Positions 43,864-54,627 of a stretch of 64,000 nt of DNA are shown piece by piece. The notes beneath the pieces are model-generated. The model had not been told where the DNA came from, ran no database searches, and saw nothing but the letters and a program-made list of their open reading frames with translations. Every line of letters starts with the position of its first letter. Positions within the stretch are counted from its first letter, which is position 1. The translations under genes and the position numbers were made by a program. Location of the stretch: contig NC_134539.1 in the NCBI RefSeq assembly GCF_050624435.1, positions 146,850,025 through 146,914,024 on the forward strand, read 5' to 3'. Source of the DNA: Tenrec ecaudatus (Eukaryota > Chordata > Mammalia > Afrosoricida > Tenrecidae).

Positions 43864-44401
43864 TGTTTACGACAAGTACTCGTGTTCTGTTATTGGTGTA
43901 AAGGTGAAACTGAGGTACAGGGAGACAGATAGACATGACTGACAGGACAAGGGAGAGCAGAAACAGAAATAGCTTTATTAGGGGGAGCTCCCGGATGAGG
44001 TTCCGTGACCTAGGCCAACAGGTCAGGGAAGTCGTGCTCAGCAGCCAGGGTCACTGGTCTTTAAAGGAAGGTATGACAATTATGGCCATTAGCATATGGG
44101 GTCAGGACACTTTGAGAATTTCTTGTTGACTCCTTGCGGCTTTCTTTGAGCCCAGAGCATCTGGTTTCACTGGTTATCTTATCTGGTCCCATCTGCTGCT
44201 GACCTTCAGGGACGTACATGGAAGCACATGTAGGGCCCTGACCTGCTTCAGCTCAGTCCAAACATTCCAACCTTTTTAGTGACACATGGGTGTCGATATC
44301 TGATCTGACTACTTCCTGTTGACACGTGGTGACTGGGACAGGGCTATGGGCTGGAATGATCTGGACCAGCATAGACAGGTAGGGGCTGTAAGGATGTAAC
44401 A
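43864..44401 (-). mobile_element. 3' LTR of the endogenous retrovirus
   Basis: On the minus strand the LTR would begin TGTTACATCC (44401) and end GTCGTAAACA (43864), giving TG...CA ends and about 538 bp. A TATA-like 'ctttaaag' lies at about 44059-44066, and an AATAAA signal 80 bp further (43974-43979), a normal spacing for a gamma-type R region. Boundaries are inferred because no second LTR is available for comparison. Confidence 0.6.
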
Positions 44402-44459
44402 AGAGTTGGCTAGCAGCTAGATTGGACATGTCTTTTATTCATTCTTGAAGGAACTTAAA

Positions 44460-45300
44460 AGGACAAGGAGTTAAAAGTAACATCCAGCAAATTATCACCA
44501 GGTGTCCTACCAGGGGCATGACCCAGGACATAACAGGGTTTGGGAATCAGGAGGTGGTTGGTGCGTTGCCCCAGCGGTGACTTTGATTTCGTTGGCCATG
44601 GTTTGTAACACTTCAACATTTTGCCCAACCACTCCCAACTCATTAATATAGTAGCAGCACTTTCCCCTAGAAATACCTCTCTTGTCAGCTGTTAACAGAT
44701 CCAATGCACAAAGGTACGGAAGGGTTACCTGTGCCAGGGATGTCAGCTGTCGCTGGAAGGAGGTGAGAGACTCCGAGGGGGAGTTCATGAGTTGCTGGAG
44801 TTGCCTGTTAAAATGTTGTGTTTGGAGCATGCTGTGCTCTAATGCTCTACTAGAAATTTCTGCCACTGCCAGGGAGGAGGCAAAACTAAGGTTTACTAGG
44901 ACAGGTAGGAATACAGCTACGCTTTGCCTTAGTATCCCTGATTTATTATCATGCTAACAGCACTCTTTAGCTGTTGTCCCTGCAGGGAGGCTAGGGAGAC
45001 GGAGATGGATTCGGAATGCCCCTCTTCTCGACCTTTGGGTGGGGAGTAAACATGCCAATTCATACTGACCATGTAGGATGAGCTGAGGAGCTACATGCAG
45101 TAACTGGAAAACAAGGTCCTTCTGTGGAAAAATTCACACCTTTAGTTATTTGCTCAGCTGAAGTCGGTGGTTGGAGGTCCTTTCTGACCCGGCGTCTGTC
45201 TAGAGTAAACCCTGAGTGGAGGGGGGAGGCACAGGCCTGAATAGACAATATCTGAATGAGATAAGAGTGCCTTCGAGGAGAGAGAAGCTGGGCTGTGTTT
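44460..45300 (-). pseudogene. ERV envelope remnant
   Basis: The minus frame 44866-44507 (119 codons) encodes a heptad-like Gln/Leu-rich helix, then ALDLLTADKRG and GKCCYYINELG. This is the order of the TM-subunit helix, the domain next to it and the disulphide motif in gamma-type Env. Only the CC pair is visible; the first cysteine of the usual CX6CC motif is not in place. Upstream (45248-45060) a 62-codon frame may be the end of the surface subunit. Membrane anchor and most of the surface subunit are missing or scrambled. It is non-functional as sequenced. Confidence 0.75.
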
Positions 45301-45301
45301 G

Positions 45302-45512
45302 CTTTAGAACTGTTTCAGGAGGACCTGCAGGTAAAGGCAAATGAATGCTGACAAGCTGGATTAAGGGGGATGGTGAAAAGGTATAGTGGAGGGGGGAATG
45401 TGGGACAAAAGAGTATAGGGGTCAGGAACCAGCCAGTGTATGGGGATAACAGCTTTGTTAATGAGGCACAGGTCCTGGGCCAAGCGATCAGTACCATTTG
45501 GTTTCTTCCTGG
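45302..45512 (-). pseudogene. ERV reverse transcriptase fragment
   Basis: The minus strand reads RLAQDLCLINKAVIPIHW then PDPYTLLSHIPPS in one frame, and FTIPLNPACQHSFAFT in another. These are neighbouring parts of the N-terminal fingers of retroviral reverse transcriptase, so a frameshift with a small deletion lies between them (near 45390). The catalytic palm and everything downstream are absent. Confidence 0.8.
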
Positions 45513-45639
45513 TGAGACTGGAGTGTTGCAGGGAGAGTGGGTAGGAGTGATGAGGTGGTTAGAAAGGAGGCATTGTATGATGGGTTAACATCAGGAAGCA
45601 ACAGGGTCTGTAGGGCCAGTTCTTCCAGGTTGGGTGAAA

Positions 45640-45900
45640 GAAGGGGAAGGGGCAGAGGTGCTGTGAGACCAAAAGGAAGGTGTAAGGAGGCTCCTAACTT
45701 ATTTAAAATGTCTCTTCCCAACAGAGGGTCTGGGAATGAAGGGATTATAAGGAAGGAATGAGTAAGGGCTCTTACACCTGGGGCAGGTAGGCTTGCCATC
45801 AATATCCAAGACCGAGATTGAAGAAGGGCTGCCTAGCTCTGAAAATGAGGGCAGGTCAGAAAAGATAGCTTCTGTGTAAGAAGGAAATTTACTCACCCAA
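45640..45900 (-). pseudogene. ERV protease remnant
   Basis: One frame gives SDLPSFSELGSPSSIS and VLDIDGKP. A second frame, after a shift near 45790, gives HSFLIIPSFPDPLLGRDILN. Together these are the flap-side and C-terminal parts of a retroviral aspartic protease. The active-site triad region reads YTEA, so the catalytic Asp is lost. Confidence 0.75.
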
Positions 45901-47396
45901 TACCGTGAGCAATACCCAAAGGTTGGCATGGGTGATGGGGGTCCAGTCAGGGTCTCCTCAGACTTCGGCCAATCCCAGTAGGGCCAATGGTGGGTCAGAA
46001 ATTGGAAGGTCAGTCCTCCCATGTGGAGACGCAAAGGGCCTGTCGCTTTTCCAAGGACAATCGGACTTCCAGTGTCAGCTTTGACAGCACGCCAGGCAGG
46101 GTTTGGTTGGAGCTCCGGGCCTGGGGCCACACCTGTGACCAGTGCCTTTCTTCTCCGCACTTGAAGCAGGCGCCAGGTGGCGGTCATTGTTCCCATACAC
46201 CCCCGCCCCACGCTGCCCTTCTGGGGTCTCGGGGAATCTGCTACTAAGGCTTGGGTTTGAAAATTTACCTTCTGCCGGAACCACACATCATGGGCTGACT
46301 CTCTCTGTTCCTCACGGCTGTTAAAAATCTTAAATGCTATATTCACTAAATCTCAGATCAGGGTTTGAGGGCCTTTTGGGTTAAAGTATTGGTTCAGCAG
46401 CTTAAAAAAGCAGTTGGACTTTTGTCAGGCTTTGGAGTGATCTTAAGTTTATTAAAATTGACTCCTATATGGGAAATGGCCCGAAGCCAAGCCACACACT
46501 GAAGCATTTTATTATGGTGGGCATGTCTGTCCCTACCTGCTTGATTGCCAATCAGATAACTCGAACCAGGTTTTTGTCTGGGAACCGCCTAGGTCAGGGT
46601 CGGTCATGAACCTGGTTGGAGGGCTGCTGAACAGCGAGAAAAATGCGTTCTTTCTTATTTGCGGTTAGGGTGGAGGAAAGGATGACAAAAATATCGTGCC
46701 AAGACAAAGCATAAGCTTGAGTTAAATATCAAAACTCCTTAATAGAGGTGGTGGGATCATTAGAAAGGAGTCTACATGCTTTTCGATCTGAGATAAATCA
46801 GTGAGAGCGAAGGGAACATGAACCGGACCACTCTCTCAGTCCCGGCCGCTTTCCAGAGCGGACAGAGAAGTTGGGTTCTATGACTGGGAGTGTTTGCTAA
46901 CTGGCCAGGCGAGTGCAGACTCAGGTTCTTCCAGCGAGGCAGGTAGATCAGAAGAGGACTGGGGGCTCCGGGTGGTCAGAATAGGGAGAGGGGTGAGTAA
47001 GAGGGGAGACAAGGTGTTTGGGCAGGTCGGAAAAGGAAGACACAAGAGGAGGTGCAGAAGCAGGAGAGGAATTTTCTTTAGTCAAGAGGACTTGGGAAGG
47101 GGAGCAGGAAATACAGAGAAAGGGATGGGAGCGAAGAGAAAAGGCGTCCTGGACATATAGACTCTCAGACTATTTGTGAGTTTACTGGCAGAACTTGTGG
47201 AGATTTCAGAGGATATTGAGATCAAAAGTGCGGCAGGTGATTAAAGTTGTTACTTCCCTGAGCGTTCTGACCCCTCCCTCCTGCTGGTCTCAGGGCCACA
47301 ACCACGGATTTGTGAGCTGCTGCCCTATCTGGGAGAGGTCTGTCAGAGGCTGCGGGTGTTGCCTCAGAGGTGGCTGAGCAGGGAGGGAGCCGGGGA

Positions 47397-47398
<2 letters not shown>

Positions 47399-47444
<46 letters not shown>

Positions 47445-47448
47445 GCGC

Positions 47449-47480
<32 letters not shown>
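47399..47480. repeat. (CA)22(CG)4(AG)15 compound microsatellite
   Basis: Lies within the p12-like part of the ERV gag remnant. Confidence 0.97.
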
Positions 47481-47484
<4 letters not shown>

Positions 47485-47834
47485 CAGGGAGTCTGAAGGG
47501 TCTGGCTCCAGGGAGAGGACAGGTGTTGGAGGCACAGTGCCTCAGCCTTTGGGAGTTAAGGGGGTAGCAGAGTAGGTGATGATGGGGTACCCAGACAGGG
47601 GCCTGATTAAGAGAGTGTTTGGCTAAGAGAACCTGAGCAGGGTGACAGGGAGTAGAGAGGGAGCGGAGTCAAGAAAGGAAAAGACCTGAACATATGGGAC
47701 TTCTGATTATTTGTGAGTTTGTTGACAAAAGTTGTTGAGTTGCGGAGAATGTTAAAATCGAAAGTGGTATTTTCCTGGCTAGCGCAACTCAGTGTCCAAT
47801 TGTTATTGAGGCCAAACTTGGTTACAGAAAAAGA

Positions 47835-47936
47835 CCAGGTGTTTAGGGCAGAGATCAGGAACCAAACCCAATTCAGGAAGGCTGGCCAGGTGCTAAGGGC
47901 AGAGATAGGAACTAAACCCAATTCAGTAAGGTTGGC
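47835..47936. repeat. 51-bp tandem duplication in ERV leader/gag
   Basis: Units 47835-47885 and 47886-47936 both start 'ccaggtg' and contain 'agggcagagat' and 'aaacccaattcag'. Seven or eight differences. Confidence 0.85.
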
Positions 47937-48090
47937 AGTAGGCACCCCAAAGGACTGTCCTTAGGGGGTTGGGACAGAGGACTGTCCATTGTGTCTCAAA
48001 CTGCAGGGGCATAGACAGAGGAGAAGGGCGTGCCCTGGTCCCCTATTGCACCCATTTGTCAGAAAGCAGTCTGGTAACTCTGAGGGCATA

Positions 48091-49550
48091 CCTCATCCTA
48101 TCGACACTCTTCCATGTGGGCTTTGTTGCTTCTGAGCTAAATGGCTGCTTGTTTACCTTCAAGCTTTTAAGACCCAAGACGCTATATCTTTTGATAGCTG
48201 GGCACCATCAGCTTTCTTTGCCATATTTGCTTATGCACCCATTTGTCCTCGGCGATCGTATCATGGAGGTGTGCAGCCAATGATATGATTTTTGTTCTTT
48301 GATGCCTGATAACTGATCCCTTCGGGACCACGTGATCACACAGGCTGGTGTGTTCTTCCATGTGGGCTTTGTTACTTCTGAACTAGATGGCTGCTTGTTT
48401 ATCTTCAAGCCTTTAAGACCCCAGACACTATATCTTTTGATAGCTGGGCTCCATCAGCTCTCTTCACCACATTTACTTGTTCACCCACTTTGGCTTCAGC
48501 GACCATGTTGGGAATGTGAGTATCATGGAAAGCCAGGTTAATAGAACAAAGTGTTCTCATGATAAGGGAGTACTTGGGTAGAGGCCCAATGTCCATCTGC
48601 TAACTTAATACTAATCCTATAAATGTATGTACATATAGATCTATTCCCCCATCATCATACATAAATATACTTATGTAAGTATGTGCCCATATTTAGACCT
48701 CTATAAATGCCCTTTGCCTCCTAGTTCTTTCCTCTATTTCCTTTTACTTTCCTCTTGTCCCACTATCATGTTCAGCCTTCCTTTGGGTTTCAGTAATTCT
48801 TTTCGGTTACCTTGCCCGTGATCAAGGTCTACCAGGACTCCTACATCCTCCTCGACATCGGTTTTAGATCACTTGATGTGCCCTAGTCCCTGGGTTTGTT
48901 AACACCCACTTCCTTTCCCCTGCCTCCCCCTCTCCAGTGTCCCCCCCAGAACCATCAGTCCTTTTGTGTTCTCCTCCAGATTGTTTATCCCACCTATCTT
49001 ATCTAGCTAGACATGCAGAGATAATAATATACACAAAACAAGACATCAAAACACAGCAACAAAAGAAAACAAAACAACAACAGAACCAATAGCACAAAAA
49101 AAGAAAAGTCTATAAATCAAGGTCTGTTGACCTTTATGAGCGGTTTCTGGTAGAATCTGATAGGGTGCCATGCCCTGGCCCCACAGTCTATTTTTGGTAT
49201 TCCATGGGGACTTCATTGCTCTGCTCCCCTTGCTGTTCTGTTGCACACCCTTAGTGTTTTGCCTTGGTGTGGTGGGGTCAGATCAGGCACAATTTCTGCA
49301 CTGTCTCCAGTGTTGTTCTCCGTAGTGCTATGTGTCAGTGAGGGACATCGTGTCTTGTGGTGGGGCTGGCCTTGTGGCCCTCTCTGTGCATTGGCTGCTC
49401 GGAGCAGGACTATCATCCTCAGGGCTTGGTGGACCAGGATGTGCTCCACTCTCCCTCCTGCTTCGTTTGCCCCTGTGTGCTCTGATCAGACACGTCCCTC
49501 TCCCTGAGCTGTAGTTTCAGAGCTGTCCTCTTGACAGACATGGAATTCCT
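48091..49550 (-). mobile_element. afrotherian LINE 3' region, inverted copy
   Basis: Complementary to the 5' two-thirds of the long copies: 'tttgttgcttctgagctaaa' and 'caagcttttaagacccaaga' are complements of the tandem blocks, 'cctagtccctgggtttgtta' of the mid-part, and 'gtgctctgatcagacacgtc' of the 5' landmark. The polyadenylation end is missing on the left, where it joins the ERV. Two tandem 'tcttccatgtgggctttgtt' blocks (48108 and 48353) confirm that the internal duplication belongs to the family. Confidence 0.75.
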
Positions 49551-49997
49551 CTTCTTGCCTTGAACTGATTCCCGAGTTAGCGTCCTCTGCATTCATTAGG
49601 TGGGAGTTGCAAAGACTCAGGCCCAAAGAACCATTTCACGACACCACAGCAGCTGATTTGCTGCTGAGCAAATGATTACCGGGTTAGTATAAATCACTTT
49701 GCTCTCAAATCCCATCTAGAGAAATGGACAGATTACTTTGAAGCCGAGTGAAAGAGAACCCTGAAAGGTTCAGAGTCTTTGACCAAAATGCTCTACTTTT
49801 AGAAGAAATAATCAGAGGTGTGGTCCATCTCTGAATAAATGTTTCTTTTTCCCCTGAACAAGAGGTGATAAGGCTGGTGCTTTTTTAATCTTCTGCGTGC
49901 TCCTCAGGCCTCTCTGTTCTCCACGGAATATGGAATGGAAGCCATTTCAACAGGCTTTGCCTTTGCATGATCTTTTAGGCCTCTTCCTTCCTTAGTT

Positions 49998-50074
49998 CCT
50001 CCTTCCTTCCTTCCTTCCTTCCTTCCTTCCTTCCTTCCTTCCTTCCTTCCTTCTTCCTTCCTTCTTTCCTTTCA
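49998..50074. repeat. (CCTT)n microsatellite
   Basis: A tetranucleotide CCTT tract with slight decay at its right end. Confidence 0.95.
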
Positions 50075-50120
50075 GGAAACAGCACTGTCTCATGGACTAT
50101 TAGGAGAAATAAGGAGACAC

Positions 50121-50171
50121 AGGGCCTTATTCTATAGGGTCTTATTCTATAGGGCCTTATTCTATAGGGCC
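50121..50171. repeat. 15-bp tandem repeat, 3.4 copies
   Basis: Unit agggccttattctat at 50121, 50136 (one change) and 50151, with a partial fourth. Confidence 0.97.
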
Positions 50172-51568
50172 ATCAGAATTGCATATGGTGTTTTAGTTCC
50201 CACCTCTGAAATTTCTGATATTGGGATGAAGTCTGGCTCCAGAATCAGCATTTTATAAAAACTAGGACTTTGCTCGTTCTTTCTTTTTCCTTTCTCTTTT
50301 TAAGTGTTGTTTTCCTACTAGTAGGTATACAACAATTTGGCAAATGGAGCTAAGCCATGAGGCTAGAACATCTGGTATAGGAAATGCATGCATTCCAGGT
50401 CCGTGGTTTCTGGTTACCCCACAGGAGACACGCCGAATGCACTTTTGAGTCTTCTTGTCCCAAAGACCACTTTGACATTTACTGCAGTGGGATGAGCTGG
50501 AGGTGTCTTCCAAACAAAACCAACCAGCCAGCCCAAAGAGGAGGGAAGGACAGAGAGGAAGGAAAACCCCAAGGCACCCTGTTGTCAACATCTCCATGGA
50601 GTGTTGCGTTTCAGAATGAATGGGGCGGATGCCTTCAAGCCCCCTCGTTCTTTCTCTCTTCTGAAGACATTACCCAGGGAAGGAGCCCAACGCTAACATC
50701 AATCAGCCCCCGAGGAAGCTGGCCTCAAATGAACCGTTGCTTCTTTTCCCACCGTCTCTCCTGGAAATTATTAAGAGATGGAGGCCAGTGACCAACGTTG
50801 GAGGAAGTGCCAGGAATTTGCTTCATCTGGTCTGGTTCCTTCGAGATAGAGGGGCATGAGGACTTATGGCCATGACAGAGAGCATCATCCTATTGCCACC
50901 GGTCATTTCCTCGTCAAACTCGTGCTAAAGGAAAAAAAAGGAAAAAGAAGTTCACTCATGAAATTCCTCTCTGCCAAGATCAAGAGTCTCTTTGTCTTGC
51001 CAGAAGCAGCCCACAGGTCCCTGTCCTCCAATTCCTTAAGCCTCAAAAGAAGGAGCTACCCCGAAAGGTTTTCCGTCCACCTTTGATGCTAGCCAGGGTC
51101 GCTCGCTGGCCAAGCCCCACAGCTGCTTTCTTCAATCAAATATCAATTTGTTAGATTATTTTTACTAGAGCCGTAGGGGTAATTGCTTCTGCAAAAATGT
51201 CTGCTCTATAATTAGAAAACAACGGAGCTGTTTGCCATTGTTTTTACCCGGACGGAGTGTTATTCCTTTGGGGTACCAGAGGGAAAGTTTCAGGCTCCTC
51301 ATCAAAATTCATGAGTGTCATTTGTTGTGGAATTTTCTTGTCTGCTTCCTCTCGCCTGGGAGACTGTAAAAACAAAAAATATGTGTCTATGAGCATTTTA
51401 TAGGCAATAACAGAATAGAGAAACAACGCCCACCTCTGGGTGGGCTTGTTAATAAAAATGACTTCAGTGACTTCCATCTAGTCGATTCAAATGAATTCTA
51501 TTTTGAAGATCTGGAAGCCGAATCATACAGGGTGTTAGGGAGTCTTTCCAGGCAAGTTCATACATGGT

Positions 51569-51604
51569 GATTAAGTGGTGGATTAAGCGGTGGATTAAGT
51601 GGTG
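51569..51604. repeat. 12-bp tandem repeat, 3 copies
   Basis: Unit gattaagtggtg at 51569, 51581 (one change) and 51593. Confidence 0.97.
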
Positions 51605-52112
51605 GCCCCACATGGCTGTTGGGATCATAACTCATCTTCCCTTTTGCAAGCAGAGGGTTTTGTTGGCTAGATCGTCCTTGAGTAGGGCAGGGTCCCCATT
51701 GTATTGCTTCTGAGTTCATAAAAGAGCAAATTAGACACAGGGAGATGCATTTGAACAGGGGAAGACAGACACCACGGGAGGGCCATCTACCAGTCTAGGA
51801 ACCAGGGAAAGTCCAGCATTCCCTACAGGGAAGAGCCAGCACATCCAAGACCTGGCTTTGGACTTTTAACCTCTCAACCTGTGAGAAAGTAAATTTCTGG
51901 GTATGCAAACCCCCTGCCTGTGGTAGTCCTGTTACAGCAGCTGGTAGCTAAGAACTAGGCCATGGCTAAAGTTGACGACTCATTCACAGGGGCTCACTCA
52001 ACTCCTTGAGTTTGAGGTCTGGCTCGGGAAACACTGACTATGATCATGGATCAGGGCTGTTCATATGACCTCTGCCCAATAATTTACGGTGGAGGTAGGC
52101 ATGCTGTTGCAT

Positions 52113-52146
<34 letters not shown>
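52113..52146. repeat. (CA)17 microsatellite
   Basis: An uninterrupted CA tract. Confidence 0.95.
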
Positions 52147-52149
<3 letters not shown>

Positions 52150-52359
52150 CAGCTCTGCCTGCTGCTTCCCAAGATGTCACATGCCCATACACACCACCCC
52201 AGGCTGCTGTATCCTGAATTCTCCCTTGTTGCTATACTTCTCTCTGAAGCCCATCCAGGCTTTGATGTTGTTCTGTTTCTTCCATCCCTTGAGCAGATTT
52301 CCAAACGCAGCCCAGCCCTAACCATAACTTTCCTAAATCCAGACTCGCCAAATCTTTCA

Positions 52360-52482
52360 GTTTCCCATAGTAGACCCAGATAACCTTATCTTTCTCCTTA
52401 GGATGGGCAGAAGAGTTTGAACCATCAACCATTAGGCCAGCAGTCCAATGTTTACCTGAAAGCACTACCAGGGCTCTGGACC
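52360..52482 (-). mobile_element. AfroSINE, head half
   Basis: 'ccttatctttctccttagga', 'gagtttgaaccatcaaccat' and 'agcactaccagggctctgg'. The tail half is not recognisable. Confidence 0.7.
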
Positions 52483-52693
52483 CTTTCCTGGTGCTAGTCA
52501 AACAAGAAGAAGGTCCCTTCCTCTCTTCTGACATTTGCAAACTCCTAGTACTTTTCCAGGCCCCACTTATTCTGACGGGGAACAGTATAGCCCTGCCCTG
52601 CCCTCTCTTTTCTCTCTCACCATCCTCTTTCCCGGTAAGCTCATCCCCATGTGCAACTTGGGTCGCCATCTGTTTGTTGTTAACTTAATAGAC

Positions 52694-53191
52694 TGCGTTA
52701 GTCTGGTTGACTAGAGAAACAAATTCGTGGACACTGATATGTGTATAGGAAGGAGCTTTATATAAAGAATAATTGTACATTAGGAAAACATCCCAGGCCA
52801 GTCCAGATCAAGCCCATAAGTCTGATATTTGCCCATATGTCCAGTACCAGTCTGTAAATTCCTCTTCAGATCCATGCAACACATGCAATGACGCCGACTG
52901 CAGGAGATCACAGGCTGGTGGGTGGAAAGTCTTGTGGATCCGGTGGTGGTGGAAGTATCTTAGTGCTGGTGTGGGTCTCCTAGCAGCTCATCCAGCTCCA
53001 AGGCTCTGGTGGCTGTCATCAGCGTAGCTCTGTGTGACTTGTCCACAGGAAAGTCTTGCAGGGAGTGAGTGTGCGTCCCACCTCCAGCAAGTTATTGATC
53101 TCCTTAGCGCCTCCAAATTAGGTCATCAAGCTTGTGGCCTGATTGTCAGGCCTTCACTCTTAATAGTTTTAAGTTGACAATAGATTATGTA
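52694..53191 (-). mobile_element. ERVL-type LTR, subfamily B
   Basis: The plus strand reads TGCGTTAGTCTGGTTGACTA at the polyadenylation end and 'agttgacaatagattatgta' at the U3 start. The last few bases of the U3 end are merged with the left terminus of the neighbouring DNA transposon. It is the best-preserved subfamily B copy over its central part. Confidence 0.75.
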
Positions 53192-53735
53192 CTGTATATA
53201 CTTGCGTAGAAGCCAAGTTTTTCAGCATATTTTTTTTTATGCTGAAAAAGCCCCTTTTGGCTTATACTCGAATGAGGGTCCCCACTTAACTGTTCTCTGG
53301 TGCAGTGTGAGTGTTCTACTGTCTCTTCTGCGCATCTGTGGGCACCTGCAGTCTCTGTGGGTGGTCTGATGACTGCTGATATCACCGCCTCTTCTTTTCT
53401 CCTGCACGCCGGCAGCCTCTGTGTTATCCGTGCCGTACTGGGCAAGAACCTGCCCGCTTCTGTGTGCTGGTCCCTGGGGCGCACCGCATCCTTGTCAGAT
53501 GAATGTCGGATGCAGCCGCTCTTCTTCTCCCGCTCTTCCCCAGGGCTGTGACCAATGACGTGGCCTTTACAGTCTTACCCATGCTTGGTCACGCCCCCTT
53601 GCTCTGCCCAAGCATTGCTGAATACAAGTACCGGTATATCTCTGGTCTTGGATATACAGTACATTCATTTACAGTACTTAGTCTGCTTTTTATTTTCTTA
53701 TTAACCCCTATCTGGGCCCAGTGTTGATGATGCGC

Positions 53736-53912
53736 GCATAGAGCAGCCTGTGTTAGGGCTCACAACATACACACTGCGCTGTGTACGCCCTGTTACTGCA
53801 TGCATTGTGTTAGCACTTCCTGTCCATATGCGGCAACGCTGCATGAACAGTAACGCAGTGTGTACACCATGCAGCATGTATATGATGAGCTCTGACACAG
53901 GCTGCTCTATGC
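53736..53912. repeat. imperfect inverted repeat in transposon interior
   Basis: The left arm starting 'gcatagagcagcctgtg' (53736) is complementary to the right arm ending 'cacaggctgctctatgc' (53912). The outer 17 bp are exact and the arms continue imperfectly for about 75 bp. A third, direct copy starts 'cagcctgcgttagg' at 53947. Confidence 0.85.
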
Positions 53913-54129
53913 AAACAATCATGTCATCACATTCTGGAATATCACCAGCCTGCGTTAGGCTTCAGACTTTACAAACTGTGTTGTGTACATGCAGTAAGGC
54001 AGCGCATGCAGTAACGCAGCGTGTATAATTATTGTTGATGCTATATTGTTTTTGTTGACCCTCTTTTCCACTTACAGAGCTAGTTTACTATTTTTCTTTG
54101 AAATAACTATTCAAAAACATTTAACCTAC

Positions 54130-54627
54130 TGCGATAGTTTATTGTGCCAGCCTGGCCGATAAACACAAGTAGGATTAACTGAAGGGCAGAGGGATAAATG
54201 GCTCGGTGAGCCTCACCTTGCTTGTTCTGTGCCTCAGTTTAAAGGGGTACACTACCTGTGGGATGCCTAGCCTGTGGACTGTGTCGCTGTAAGTTGAGGT
54301 CCCTTTAAGCCCACACGATTGGAATGTTCATCTCTGGAGCTGGGGACCGACAGCTGATGACAGTTGGGGACCTGCCTTGCTGTTTGCTGCCTGGGTACAT
54401 ATAGCCCAGCTCTCTCTACAGAAGGGGACTGGCAACTGGCGGCTCTCAAGCCTTAAAGGACTGCTAGTGTCTCACTGCTTTATAATTTAACTGTTAATTT
54501 CTTGTATTATCTATCTGTATATAATTTAATGGTTCATTTCTTATATTATATATCTATCTTTATAAATATATTTATATATAATTACTAGCAATCTGGTTTG
54601 TCTCTCTAGAGAACCCTGCCCAACACA
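54130..54627 (+). mobile_element. solo ERVL-type LTR, subfamily A, with exact target duplication
   Basis: Starts TGCGATAGTTTATTGTGCC and ends CCCTGCCCAACACA. The 5-bp flanks are identical: cctac at 54125-54129 and at 54628-54632, as expected from retroviral integration. A 'gttgaggtccctttaa' region and a downstream AT-rich stretch before the end resemble U3/R. Removing the LTR restores a continuous DNA transposon. Confidence 0.85.

Larger units (their letters stand above)
45900..47950 (-). pseudogene. ERV gag remnant with internal duplication
   Basis: From the 5' side: matrix-like NWTLSCASQ...FDFNILRNSTTFVNKLT (about 47800-47700), a Pro-rich p12-like part (PPTPVLSLEPDPSDS, 47535-47485), a second matrix-end/p12-like pair (47231-46900), a capsid remnant with LRAISHIGVNFNKLKITP and SPTAFFKLLNQYFNP (46500-46385), and one zinc knuckle CFKCGEERHWSQVW (46168-46127), whose last ligand Cys is Trp. 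Stops and shifts occur throughout. The 215-codon frame 46346-45699 is the longest intact stretch in the window and joins nucleocapsid to protease. Confidence 0.8.
43864..48090 (-). mobile_element. class I (gamma-type) endogenous retrovirus, degraded
   Basis: Read on the minus strand, the order gag (about 47950-45900), protease (45900-45640), a fragment of reverse transcriptase (45512-45302), env (45300-44460) and LTR (44401-43864) is that of a simple retrovirus. Most of pol (the rest of reverse transcriptase, RNase H, integrase) is deleted, and every reading frame is broken. The 5' LTR and primer-binding site are not visible; the element meets an inverted LINE 3' copy at about 48090. It is an old genomic fossil with no capacity to replicate. 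Class I is judged from the single CCHC box, the short gag-pro layout and the TM motif. Confidence 0.85.
49551..52359. other. largely unique sequence
   Basis: 2.8 kb with no AfroSINE, in contrast to most of the window. It contains microsatellites listed separately. The 135-codon plus frame 50384-50791 and its minus overlap have no recognisable domain. 51125-51240 ('tttgttagattatttttact', 'ggggtaattgcttctgcaaa') looks like possibly constrained non-coding DNA. Confidence 0.35.

Noticed and set aside
45699-46346. 215-codon minus-strand frame as a host gene
   Set aside because: Content is retroviral nucleocapsid and protease remnant, partly out of frame with the retroviral motifs; flanks are the rest of the ERV.
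50384-50791. 135-codon plus-strand frame
   Set aside because: Overlapped by an equally long minus frame, no recognisable domain and no visible conservation signal.
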